Positions 46,392-54,932 of a stretch of DNA of 64,000 bases are shown here, one piece after another; position 1 is the stretch's first letter; the number at the start of each line of letters is the position of its first letter. The position numbers and the translations under genes are program-made. The notes under the pieces were generated by a model. That model searched no databases, had not been told where the DNA came from, and saw only the letters and a program-made list of their open reading frames with translations. Origin of the DNA: Celeribacter sp047630475 (lineage in GTDB: Bacteria; Pseudomonadota; Alphaproteobacteria; Rhodobacterales; Rhodobacteraceae); assembly GCA_047630475.1 (NCBI GenBank), contig JBLHXX010000001.1, positions 142,616 through 206,615 on the forward strand, given 5' to 3'.

Positions 46392-46455
46392 GAAGGTCTT
46401 GCACCGCTGCGGTGTCTTGGCTACGACAACATTTTTGTCGTCTGAGGAGCCTCCC

Positions 46456-47718
46456 ATGGAGCTGACCGTTGGTATTGATTTCGGAACCTCCAATTCTGCT
46501 GTTGGATTGGCTGTGAATGGCCAACCTTGGCTTGTGGATATTGAACCAGGGGCCAAGACACTGCCCACGGCGGTGTTCTTTGATGCGCGCGGCAAAATGC
46601 GGCTTGGCTCTGCGGCCAATCGGGCGTTGATTTCGGGGGACGAGGGCCGGTACATGCGTGCGCTCAAATCGGTTTTGGGCACGCCTTTGCTGCGCGAAGC
46701 ACGAATGATCGGCCCCAAACGACAAAGCCTTTTGGATGTGATCACTCAGTTTTTGTCCGAGTTGAAAACCCGCACCGAAGACCAGTTGCGCCAGCCTGTC
46801 ACAGGCGTTGTGTCGGGGCGTCCTGTGCGATTTCATTCCAGCAATGACAAGGCCAATGCGCAGGCATTGATTGACCTGACCGAGGCCTACACGCGTGCGG
46901 GTTTCAAGGATATCGATTTTTTGCCCGAACCCGAAGCGGCCGCTTTGGCCGCCCAAGATTTGGCCACAGGTGAAATCGGTCTTGTGGTGGATATCGGCGG
47001 CGGGACCTCGGATTTTACCGTGTTTCGCAAAGCGGATGGCAAGGCCGATGTGTTGGCGTCCTACGGTGTGCGTTTGGGCGGCACGCATTTGGATCGCGCT
47101 TTGTCGTTGGATCATGTGATGCCGCTGTTTGGCGCTGGCACGAACGTGCGCCGCGCCTTGGCGGATGGGCTTTTGCCTGTGCCCGCGACACTGTTTAACG
47201 ACTTAGCCTCATGGCAAAAAATTCCATTTCTCTACACCAAAGACACGCTGTGTTTGGTCAAAGATTTACAGCGTCACGCGGTGGAGCCTGACAAATTGGC
47301 ACGTCTGTTTGAAGTGATCGAGGCCGAGTTGGGGCATGATGTGGCCTTTGCCGTTGAGGCGGGCAAGATCGCGGTCAACACAGATGGGCAGGGCGTGATC
47401 GGGCTTGGGCTTGTTGAAAAGGGTCTAAGTGCGGCGCTGGACGAGGCCGCGATGAGCACATCTTTGGCGCGGTTTAAAGCCGAGCTGACCGAGGCCGCGA
47501 CCGAGACCTTAAAGCTTGCGGGCGTGACCCCCGATGCCATCGGTGCGGTCGTCTATGTGGGGGGCACCAGTTTGATGTCGATCGTGCCGGATGCGATCCA
47601 AGTGGTGCTGCCAAACGCGCGCTCGATCAAATCCGAAGCCTTCACCGCCGTGGTTGATGGATTGGCGATTGCTGCGGGTCAAAAACAAGCGCAAAAGCAA
47701 CTGGCCCAAAGCGCCTAG
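46456..47718 (+). CDS. Hsp70-family ATPase (YegD-like), no substrate-binding domain
   Basis: A 420-residue protein consisting only of the actin/Hsp70 nucleotide-binding fold: DFGTSNSA (8-15) for phosphate 1, VVDIGGGTSDFTV for phosphate 2, and VVYVGGTSLMSIV for the adenosine motif. The peptide-binding beta domain and lid of DnaK are absent, as in YegD-type proteins. GGAG precedes the ATG at 46456. Its stop overlaps the convergent zincin gene by four bases. The biochemical role is unknown. Confidence 0.9.
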   Translation: MELTVGIDFGTSNSAVGLAVNGQPWLVDIEPGAKTLPTAVFFDARGKMRLGSAANRALISGDEGRYMRALKSVLGTPLLREARMIGPKRQSLLDVITQFLSELKTRTEDQLRQPVTGVVSGRPVRFHSSNDKANAQALIDLTEAYTRAGFKDIDFLPEPEAAALAAQDLATGEIGLVVDIGGGTSDFTVFRKADGKADVLASYGVRLGGTHLDRALSLDHVMPLFGAGTNVRRALADGLLPVPATLFNDLASWQKIPFLYTKDTLCLVKDLQRHAVEPDKLARLFEVIEAELGHDVAFAVEAGKIAVNTDGQGVIGLGLVEKGLSAALDEAAMSTSLARFKAELTEAATETLKLAGVTPDAIGAVVYVGGTSLMSIVPDAIQVVLPNARSIKSEAFTAVVDGLAIAAGQKQAQKQLAQSA

Positions 47719-48128
47719 TATACCCACCCTGTGTCGATTTGGGCGATATCATCATCCAACCATCCAAAGTGATGCGCCAATTCATGGATGGTGACATGAG
47801 CGACCATTTGTTGCACCGTCACATCCCCGCGCAGGCACCATTCGTCCAAAATAGGCCGGCGAAACAGCCAAATCATGTCAGGGGGCGCGGCTTGATCGAC
47901 GGTGGATTTTTCCGGCATCGGAATGCCCGTGTACAAGCCCGTCAGCGCAAAGGGGTCCTCTAAGCCGATTTCAGCCATCAAATCCTCGGGGATGAAATCC
48001 ATCACGTTGAGACCAACAGAGGCCGCCAAAACGCGGTGCGCGGCAGGTAGATTGGCAATCGTGGCGCGTGCAATCTGTTCGATCATGTCCAGATCAGGGG
48101 CGGTGGCATTTAGCATGGTGTCGGACAT
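47715..48128 (-). CDS. Zincin-like metallopeptidase family protein
   Basis: A 137-residue protein with the zinc-binding HExxH motif as HELAHHFGW (His115, Glu116, His119), preceded by IWLFRRPILDEW, matching the small zincin-like (DUF1025) family. Such proteins have the fold of minimal metallopeptidases but no proven protease activity. AGGAG lies 8 bases before the ATG at 48128; the longer upstream frame overlaps the gltX promoter region and is not credible. It is divergent from gltX. Confidence 0.88.
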   Translation of the reverse strand: MSDTMLNATAPDLDMIEQIARATIANLPAAHRVLAASVGLNVMDFIPEDLMAEIGLEDPFALTGLYTGIPMPEKSTVDQAAPPDMIWLFRRPILDEWCLRGDVTVQQMVAHVTIHELAHHFGWLDDDIAQIDTGWVY

Positions 48129-48239
48129 AAAGGGGCTCCTGTGGGATCGTGGCGGGCTTACATGACGTGCGGCATGCCTGCGCTCACATATGGACTCTTT
48201 GGCCGCAATATGAAAGAGCAAGCACAACAGGAGATCACC

Positions 48240-49562
48240 ATGACCGTCACACGTTTTGCACCAAGCCCCACAGGCTATATTCACGTCGGCAACCTTCGCA
48301 CGGCGCTTTTCAACTACCTGATCACGCGCAAAGCGGGTGGGCAATTCATTTTGCGCATCGACGACACCGATCCTGTGCGCTCAAAGCAAGAATACATCGA
48401 CGCGCTGAAAGAAGACCTGACATGGCTGGGTTTGACTTGGGATCGCACTGAACGCCAGTCTGATCGTTTGGACCGTTACACCGCCGCGATGGAAGAATTG
48501 AAAGCCGCTGGGCGCTTGTATGAATGTTTCGAGACCCCTGTAGAGCTTGATCTCAAACGTAAAAAACAGCTCAACATGGGCAAGCCGCCGGTGTATGATC
48601 GCGCGGGTTTGAACCTGACGGATGCTGAAAAAGACGCACTGCGGGCCGAGCGCGGCGATGGTCATTGGCGGTTTAAGCTTGATCTGGAACGCGTTGAGTG
48701 GACGGATGGCATCTTGGGCGATATTTCCATTGATTGTGGGTCTGTGTCTGATCCGGTTTTGGTCAAAGCGGATGGGCAGTTTTTGTACACACCTGCCTCC
48801 GTGTGCGACGACATCGATTATGGCGTGACATATGTTGTGCGCGGGTCTGATCACGTGACCAACACCGCGACACAAATCCAAATTATCAAAGCTCTGGGTG
48901 GCACTGTGCCCAGTTTTGCGCACCACTCTTTGTTGACAGGCCCGCAAGGCGAAGCTCTGTCAAAACGCCTTGGCACCTTGTCATTGCGTGACCTGCGTGC
49001 TCAAGGGATCGAGCCTATGGCGTTGATGTCTTTGATGGCGCGCACAGGATCGTCGCAGCCTGTTGAAGTGCGCACCACGATGGAAGAGCTCATCGAGGGC
49101 TTCGATATTTCCACATTCGGGTCAGCGCCGACTAAATTCGACGAAAAAGACCTGTTCCCGCTCACAGCGCAAGTCAACCTCGCGCGTCCCTTTGCCGATG
49201 TGGCCGACGAGATTGCCGCCTTGGGCGTGCCCAGCGATAAAGCCGAATTGTTTTGGAATGTCGTGCGCGAAAACATCACTGTGAAAGCAGACATGGCACC
49301 TTGGTGGACGTTGTTCCGCGATGGTGCCACGCCACTTGTTGCCGATGAGGACGCAGACTTCGTGGCGGAGGCGTTCGCGATGATGCCACAGCCCCCCTAC
49401 ACGCAGGACACGTGGAAAGAGTGGACAACGGCCGTAAAAGAGGCGACTGGGCGCAAAGGCAAAGGTCTGTTTATGCCGCTGCGCAAAGCGGTCACGGGCT
49501 TGGAACGCGGCCCTGATATGTCCAACGTGATGCCATTGCTGCAAAAAGCGCCCACTTTGTAA
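48240..49562 (+). CDS. gltX: Glutamyl-tRNA synthetase (short form)
   Basis: A 440-residue class I synthetase, shorter than the ~470-residue form. The HIGH-equivalent is HVGN (15-18) within APSPTGYIHVGNLR, and the KMSKS-equivalent is SKR at 241-243. The anticodon-binding C-terminal domain is complete. Many alphaproteobacteria carry two GltX enzymes; this could be either, and with glutaminyl-tRNA made by transamidation such an enzyme may also charge tRNA-Gln. CAGGAG precedes the ATG. A strong terminator follows. Confidence 0.94.
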   Translation: MTVTRFAPSPTGYIHVGNLRTALFNYLITRKAGGQFILRIDDTDPVRSKQEYIDALKEDLTWLGLTWDRTERQSDRLDRYTAAMEELKAAGRLYECFETPVELDLKRKKQLNMGKPPVYDRAGLNLTDAEKDALRAERGDGHWRFKLDLERVEWTDGILGDISIDCGSVSDPVLVKADGQFLYTPASVCDDIDYGVTYVVRGSDHVTNTATQIQIIKALGGTVPSFAHHSLLTGPQGEALSKRLGTLSLRDLRAQGIEPMALMSLMARTGSSQPVEVRTTMEELIEGFDISTFGSAPTKFDEKDLFPLTAQVNLARPFADVADEIAALGVPSDKAELFWNVVRENITVKADMAPWWTLFRDGATPLVADEDADFVAEAFAMMPQPPYTQDTWKEWTTAVKEATGRKGKGLFMPLRKAVTGLERGPDMSNVMPLLQKAPTL

Positions 49563-49585
49563 GCACAGCCCCGTTAAGTGTTTGA

Positions 49586-49624
49586 AAACCCGCCAAGCCG
49601 CAGTGTTTTGGCGGGTTTTTCTAT
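49586..49624 (+). terminator. Rho-independent terminator of gltX
   Basis: AAACCCGCCAA and TTGGCGGGTTT form an 11-bp stem around a 13-base loop, followed by TTT, about 25 bases after the gltX stop. It insulates the riboswitch-controlled gcv operon. Confidence 0.9.
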
Positions 49625-49693
49625 GCCGCTGTTCACTTTCATAGCGCAGGGCCTCTTGCCTGAATCACTTGCCTCGCATATCGTCATCGAAAC

Positions 49694-49858
49694 ATCTTCG
49701 TTGGGAGAACGGGGCATACAGTTTGTGTACCCGTGCCGAAGGAGCAACCGCCCCGGTAAACTCTCAGGCAAACGGACCTTCGAAGATCATAAAACTCTGG
49801 AGAGAGGCGTGGATGCGCCCGCCGAAGGGATAACGATCTCAGGCGCATAGGACAGAGG
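49694..49858 (+). ncRNA. Tandem glycine riboswitch
   Basis: Two aptamers follow each other. Aptamer 1 (49694-49787) has P1 arms ATCTTCG/CGAAGAT, GGGAGAA, GCCGAAGGAGCAA and CTCTCAGGCAAACGGAC. Aptamer 2 (49794-49858) has P1 arms CTCTG/CAGAG, GGAGAG, GCCGAAGGGATAA and CTCAGGCGCATAGGAC. These are the consensus elements of cooperative glycine riboswitches, which switch on glycine cleavage genes. The expression platform lies in 49859-49945, where a short CCGG/CCGG stem before TTTT is a possible weak terminator; I could not settle the switching mechanism. Confidence 0.95.
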
Positions 49859-49945
49859 GGGCATCAGGCAAAGGATCGCTTTGTCGTGGTGCCGGCGTTT
49901 TTCCGGTTTTGAAATCAGTGCGATAACGCGCTTGGAGAGAACAAA

Positions 49946-51073
49946 ATGACGGAGCTGCAGCGCACGCCCCTTTACGATTTTCACGTGGCCCATGGCGGTA
50001 AAATGGTTGGGTTTGCGGGCTATGATATGCCTGTGCAATATCCCGCTGGCGTGATGAAAGAACACCTGCACACGCGCGCATCGGCGGGGCTGTTTGATGT
50101 GTCGCACATGGGGCAAGTTGAACTGACATCGACCGAGGGGCTTGAGGCCGCGATGCTGGCGCTGGAAACCTTGGTGCCTGTCTCTGTCGCAGGTCTCAAA
50201 GCCGATCGTCAACGCTACGGCATTTTTACCAATGAGGCTGGCGGCATCTTGGATGATCTGATGATTGCCAACACTGGCGATCATTTGTTTTTGGTCGTCA
50301 ATGCCGCGTGCAAAGCCGACGACATCGCCCACATGAAAGCCAACTTACCAGATCATGTGACGGTCACGGAAATCACCGATCGCGCGTTGCTGGCCTTGCA
50401 AGGTCCCAAAGCTGAAATCGCACTGGCACGGCTCGTGCCCCATGTGACCGACATGCGGTTTATGGACAGTCACCGGGTTGAGGTGAATGGTGTCGAATGG
50501 TGGATTTCGCGTTCTGGGTACACGGGCGAAGACGGGTTCGAAATCTCAATTCCTGCGGGTATCGCCGCCGATGTGGCCACCGCTTTGGTGGCCATGGACG
50601 AGGTCGAACTGATCGGGCTTGGCGCGCGTGACAGCCTGCGGTTAGAGGCTGGTTTGTGCTTGTACGGCCACGACATCGACACCACCACATCGCCCGTTCA
50701 GGGCAATATCGCTTGGGCGATCCAAGGTATTCGCAAAACAGGCGGCGCGCGCGCTGGTGGTTTCCCTGGTGCAGATCGCATTCTTTCTGAGTTGGACAAT
50801 GGCGCGGATAAATTGCGGGTTGGACTTTTGCCCCAAGGCCGTGCGCCCATGCGCGAAGGCACGCCTTTGTTCGCCACAGCAGACAGCACTAATCAAATCG
50901 GTGCAATCACATCGGGGGGCTTTGGCCCATCGGTCGAACGCCCGATTGCCATGGGCTATGTCCCAATAGATTTCGCCACTGACGGCACCGAGATTTTCGC
51001 AGAATTGCGTGGCAAACGCCTGCCTGTGACCGTCGCGCCTATGCCGTTTCGCGCCTCCACATACAAACGCTAA
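49946..51073 (+). CDS. gcvT: Glycine cleavage T-protein (aminomethyltransferase)
   Basis: A 375-residue tetrahydrofolate-dependent enzyme that releases ammonia and forms methylene-THF from the lipoyl-bound aminomethyl group. The N-terminal GGKMVGFAGYDMPVQY block, FDVSHMGQ, the folate-site SGYTGEDGFEI and GARDSLRLEAGLCLYGHD are all present. It starts after GGAGAGAAC and is the first gene of gcvTHP, under the glycine riboswitch. Confidence 0.97.
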   Translation: MTELQRTPLYDFHVAHGGKMVGFAGYDMPVQYPAGVMKEHLHTRASAGLFDVSHMGQVELTSTEGLEAAMLALETLVPVSVAGLKADRQRYGIFTNEAGGILDDLMIANTGDHLFLVVNAACKADDIAHMKANLPDHVTVTEITDRALLALQGPKAEIALARLVPHVTDMRFMDSHRVEVNGVEWWISRSGYTGEDGFEISIPAGIAADVATALVAMDEVELIGLGARDSLRLEAGLCLYGHDIDTTTSPVQGNIAWAIQGIRKTGGARAGGFPGADRILSELDNGADKLRVGLLPQGRAPMREGTPLFATADSTNQIGAITSGGFGPSVERPIAMGYVPIDFATDGTEIFAELRGKRLPVTVAPMPFRASTYKR

Positions 51074-51105
51074 AACATACAGATAACACTCCAAGGAAAA
51101 GATCT

Positions 51106-51465
51106 ATGAAATTCACTGAAGAACACGAATGGCTCCGCGTTGAAGACGATTTGGTTGTCGTTGGTATCACCGAACACGCCGCTGCCCAGCTTGGCGATGT
51201 TGTGTTTATTGAATTGCCTGACGAAGGCATCACAGTGACCAAAGACGAAGAAGTGTGCGTCATTGAAAGCGTCAAGGCCGCGTCCGATATTTTGGCCCCT
51301 CTCGACGGTGAAATTGTTGAAGTGAACGCCGCGCTTGTGGATGAGCCGTCTAAAGTCAACGAGGACGCTATTGGCGATGCTTGGTTCTTTAAAATGAAGA
51401 TCGAAGACCTGTCTGTGCTTGATGATTTCATGGACGAAGCCGAATACAAAGCCTTGGTTGGCTAA
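51106..51465 (+). CDS. gcvH: Glycine cleavage H-protein
   Basis: A 119-residue lipoyl carrier protein. The lipoylated lysine is Lys57 in CVIESVKAAS, in the usual hairpin. It shuttles the aminomethyl group between P- and T-proteins. AAGGAAAAG precedes the ATG. It lies 32 bases after gcvT, and a terminator-like hairpin separates it from gcvP. Confidence 0.98.
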   Translation: MKFTEEHEWLRVEDDLVVVGITEHAAAQLGDVVFIELPDEGITVTKDEEVCVIESVKAASDILAPLDGEIVEVNAALVDEPSKVNEDAIGDAWFFKMKIEDLSVLDDFMDEAEYKALVG

Positions 51466-51472
51466 CATTTCT

Positions 51473-51505
51473 AGGGCCAAAATGCAGCCGCGCTTTGGCC
51501 CTTTT
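51473..51505 (+). terminator. Intra-operon hairpin between gcvH and gcvP
   Basis: AGGGCCAAA (51473-51481) and TTTGGCCCT (51494-51502) form a perfect 9-bp stem with a 12-base loop and then TTT. It lies inside an operon whose products act together, so it is more likely a partial terminator or mRNA-end protector that raises gcvTH over gcvP. Confidence 0.6.
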
Positions 51506-51544
51506 GCACCATGATTTTGCCTGCTCGTACACAAGGAACGCCCC

Positions 51545-54391
51545 GTGGCCTATACTCCATCTACATATAATCCTTACGATTTTGCCAATCGCCGCCACAT
51601 CGGGCCATCACCCGAAGAAATGGCTGAAATGCTGGATGTGATCGGGGTGACATCGTTGGATGCGCTGATCGACCAGACCGTGCCCATGGGCATTCGCCAG
51701 CTTGAGCCGTTGTCTTGGGGGCCGATGACCGAACACGAAGTGCTGGGCGCGATGCGCAAAGTGGCGGGCAAAAACAAGGTGATGACATCGCTGATCGGGC
51801 AGGGGTACTACGGCACCGCGACGCCGCCTGCGATCCAGCGCAATATCTTGGAAAACCCTGCGTGGTATACGGCCTATACGCCCTACCAACCCGAGATCGC
51901 CCAAGGGCGTTTGGAGGCGTTGCTCAACTACCAAACCATGGTGTCTGACATGACGGGCTTGCCTGTTGCCAACGCATCTTTGCTGGACGAGGCCACGGCC
52001 TGCGCCGAGGCGATGACTATGGCGCAACGCGTGTCCAAATCGAAATCCAAAGGATTTTTCATCGATGAAAACTGCCACCCGCAGAACATCGAAGTGATGA
52101 AAACGCGTGCTGCCCCATTGGATATCGAGGTGTTCATTGGTGATCCAAAAGACATGGATGCCAGCAAATTTTTTGGGGCTATTTTCCAATATCCGGGTAC
52201 AAATGGCTGTGTGCGTGACTACACGGCTGACATTGCCGCGCTGCACGCGGTCAAAGCCGTGGCAATCATGGCAACGGATTTGATGGCGCTGACCATGCTC
52301 AAAGACCCAGGCGCGATGGATGCAGATATCGCCGTTGGCTCAGCCCAGCGGTTTGGCGTGCCGATGGGATTTGGCGGACCACACGCGGCCTTTATGTCGT
52401 GCAAGGATGCGATGAAACGCGCAATGCCGGGGCGGATTGTCGGCGTGTCGATTGATGCCAATGGCGGGCGGGCGTACCGATTGTCTTTGCAAACCCGCGA
52501 GCAACACATCCGCCGCGAAAAAGCCACCTCAAACGTCTGTACGGCCCAAGCTTTGTTGGCCGTGATGGCGTCATTTTATGCCGTGTTCCATGGTCCCCAA
52601 GGCCTACGCGCGATCGGTGAATTGATCCATTTCAATGCTGTGCGTTTGGCGGATGGGCTTAAGGCGTCTGGCTTTAAAATTTCACCAGATAACTTTTATG
52701 ACACCTTCACAGTTGACGTCGGCGCGATGCAGGGCGTGATTTTGCGCTCTGCAGTGGCCGAGGGCATCAATCTGCGCGCTGTGGGCACGACCCGCATCGG
52801 TATTTCCGTGGATGAAATGGTTGACGCAGACGTCATCGAAAAAGTGTGGCGTGCCTTTGGTCATGAGGCCGAAGCGGGCACAGAGCCCACGGGTTTGGGT
52901 TTTGACGAAGCACTGGTGCGCACAAGCGATTATTTGACCCATCCGATCTTTGGCATGAACCGCGCCGAGGGCGAAATGATGCGCTATATGCGTCGCTTGG
53001 CGGACCGCGATTTGGCGCTGGATCGCTCGATGATCCCGCTTGGGTCTTGCACGATGAAACTCAACGCCGCCGTTGAAATGATGCCTGTCACATGGCCTGA
53101 GTTCAATATGATTCACCCGTTTGCCCCTGTGGATCAATCGACAGGCTACAAAGAGATGATCGACGATTTATCGGCGAAACTGTGTGAGATCACCGGCTAT
53201 GACGCCATGTCGATGCAGCCGAATTCCGGTGCGCAAGGCGAATACGCAGGGCTTTTGACGATCCAAGCCTATCACCGTGCCAACGGGCAGGGCGGGCGTG
53301 ATGTGTGCCTGATCCCGATGTCGGCACATGGCACCAATCCGGCCTCTGCTCAGATGTGCGGGATGAAGGTCGTCGTGGTGAAATCTGCTGAAAATGGCGA
53401 TATCGACATTGATGATTTCCGCACCAAAGCCGAGGCGGCGGGGGACAAGCTTGCCGCTTGCATGATCACCTATCCGTCCACGCACGGCGTGTTTGAGGAA
53501 ACGGTCAAAGGGGTGTGCAACATCACCCATGATTTTGGCGGTCAGGTGTATTTGGACGGAGCCAATTTGAATGCGATGGTGGGGCTGTCCAAGCCGGGTG
53601 AAATTGGTTCGGATGTGAGCCACCTGAACCTGCACAAAACCTTTTGCATTCCGCACGGCGGCGGCGGACCGGGCATGGGGCCGATTGGGGTGAAAAAACA
53701 CCTTGAGCGCTTTTTGCCTGGCCACCCTGAATTGGGCGGCGAAACGGGCCCTGTGTCTGCGGCTCCGTATGGGTCTGCGTCCATTTTACCGATTTCATGG
53801 GCCTATTGCATGCTCATGGGCGGTGCTGGTTTGACGCAAGCGACCAAGGCCGCGATTTTGAATGCCAACTACATCGCAGCGCGTTTGGATGACGCGTTTC
53901 CTGTGCTGTATCGCGGCAAACAAGGTCGCGTGGCGCATGAGTGCATCATCGATCCGCGGGCCTTTGATGAGACTGTGCATGTGACTGTCGATGACATCGC
54001 CAAGCGATTGATGGACAGCGGGTTTCACGCGCCAACAATGTCTTGGCCTGTGGCTGGCACCTTGATGATTGAGCCAACTGAATCCGAGACCAAAGGCGAG
54101 CTTGATCGCTTTATTGAAGCGATGTTGTCGATCCGCGCAGAAATTGCGCAAATCGAAAGTGGCGCTTTGCCGGTGGACAACAATCCGTTGAAACATGCGC
54201 CGCACACGGTCAATGATTTGGTCGCAGATTGGGATCGTCCGTACAGCCGTGAGCAGGGGTGTTTCCCCCCCGGAGCGTTCCGTGTCGACAAATACTGGCC
54301 CCCCGTTGGGCGGGTCGACAACGTGCATGGGGACCGCAATTTGATTTGCCAATGTCCGCCCCTTGAAAACTATATCGAGGCAGCTGAGTAA
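51545..54391 (+). CDS. gcvP: Glycine dehydrogenase (decarboxylating), P-protein
   Basis: A 948-residue single-chain P-protein, the PLP-dependent decarboxylase of the glycine cleavage system. The PLP lysine is Lys698 in LHKTFCIPHGGGGPGMGP; the N-terminal half carries GQGYYGTATPPAIQRNILENP and ATACAEAM. The start is a GTG with AAGGA 7 bases before it. Length and both halves are normal. It is followed by a clear terminator. Confidence 0.97.
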   Translation: MAYTPSTYNPYDFANRRHIGPSPEEMAEMLDVIGVTSLDALIDQTVPMGIRQLEPLSWGPMTEHEVLGAMRKVAGKNKVMTSLIGQGYYGTATPPAIQRNILENPAWYTAYTPYQPEIAQGRLEALLNYQTMVSDMTGLPVANASLLDEATACAEAMTMAQRVSKSKSKGFFIDENCHPQNIEVMKTRAAPLDIEVFIGDPKDMDASKFFGAIFQYPGTNGCVRDYTADIAALHAVKAVAIMATDLMALTMLKDPGAMDADIAVGSAQRFGVPMGFGGPHAAFMSCKDAMKRAMPGRIVGVSIDANGGRAYRLSLQTREQHIRREKATSNVCTAQALLAVMASFYAVFHGPQGLRAIGELIHFNAVRLADGLKASGFKISPDNFYDTFTVDVGAMQGVILRSAVAEGINLRAVGTTRIGISVDEMVDADVIEKVWRAFGHEAEAGTEPTGLGFDEALVRTSDYLTHPIFGMNRAEGEMMRYMRRLADRDLALDRSMIPLGSCTMKLNAAVEMMPVTWPEFNMIHPFAPVDQSTGYKEMIDDLSAKLCEITGYDAMSMQPNSGAQGEYAGLLTIQAYHRANGQGGRDVCLIPMSAHGTNPASAQMCGMKVVVVKSAENGDIDIDDFRTKAEAAGDKLAACMITYPSTHGVFEETVKGVCNITHDFGGQVYLDGANLNAMVGLSKPGEIGSDVSHLNLHKTFCIPHGGGGPGMGPIGVKKHLERFLPGHPELGGETGPVSAAPYGSASILPISWAYCMLMGGAGLTQATKAAILNANYIAARLDDAFPVLYRGKQGRVAHECIIDPRAFDETVHVTVDDIAKRLMDSGFHAPTMSWPVAGTLMIEPTESETKGELDRFIEAMLSIRAEIAQIESGALPVDNNPLKHAPHTVNDLVADWDRPYSREQGCFPPGAFRVDKYWPPVGRVDNVHGDRNLICQCPPLENYIEAAE

Positions 54392-54399
54392 TACAATGG

Positions 54400-54433
54400 G
54401 GCCCTGATCGTTGGATCGGGGCCTTGATTTTTT
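54400..54433 (+). terminator. Rho-independent terminator of gcvP
   Basis: GGCCCTGATC and GATCGGGGCC form a 10-bp stem (one G-T pair) with a 4-base loop, followed by TTGATTTTTT. It ends the gcv operon 50 bases before trxC. Confidence 0.9.
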
Positions 54434-54485
54434 AGGGCAGCGCTCAGATATATTCCATATAATGAATTCAACTAAGGATCACTCG

Positions 54486-54932
54486 ATGACCTATCCTGTC
54501 AAACTCGCCTGTCTCAAATGTGGTCAGGCCAATCGCGTGCCCGCCGAAAAACTGGCCTCAGATCCAAAATGTGGCACATGTGGTGGGGCGTTGGTGTCTG
54601 ACAAGGTTGCCGAGTTGAATCCAACGTCTTTGGCCAAGGCTGCCAAGCTGGATGACATGCCGCTTTTGGTGGATTTCTGGGCACCGTGGTGTGGGCCGTG
54701 TCGTCAAATGGCCCCAGATTTTGCCAAGGCTGCGATTGCTCTCAAAGGCCGTGCGCGCTTTGCCAAAGTGAACACCCAAGACTTTCCGGCGGTGTCCCAA
54801 AAGAACAACATCCGTGGCATTCCTGCCCTGGTTTTATATCAAGGTGGCAAAGAAATTGCGCGGTTGGCGGGCGCGCGCCCTGCACGTGATATCGCGGCCT
54901 TTGTTCAGCAAAACATTAAAACACTGGGTTAG
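54486..54932 (+). CDS. trxC: Thioredoxin 2 (TrxC)
   Basis: A 148-residue thioredoxin with the N-terminal zinc module of the TrxC type (Cys9, Cys12, Cys29, Cys32 in two CxxC pairs) before the thioredoxin fold with active site WCGPC (68-72) and cis-Pro in RGIPAL. It reduces cytosolic disulfides and is often induced by oxidative stress. AAGGA lies before the ATG at 54486; an in-frame ATG 24 bases earlier would add residues not usual for the family. It is tail to tail with tamB, their stop codons overlapping. Confidence 0.95.
   Translation: MTYPVKLACLKCGQANRVPAEKLASDPKCGTCGGALVSDKVAELNPTSLAKAAKLDDMPLLVDFWAPWCGPCRQMAPDFAKAAIALKGRARFAKVNTQDFPAVSQKNNIRGIPALVLYQGGKEIARLAGARPARDIAAFVQQNIKTLG

Noticed and set aside
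46048..47115. 355-residue minus-strand frame
   Set aside because: It spans the end of nadE and the start of the Hsp70 gene in antisense and shows no family motif.
49885..49915. Short CCGG/CCGG stem followed by TTTT after the riboswitch
   Set aside because: The 4-5 bp stem is too weak to assert as the switching terminator; mentioned only as a possibility.
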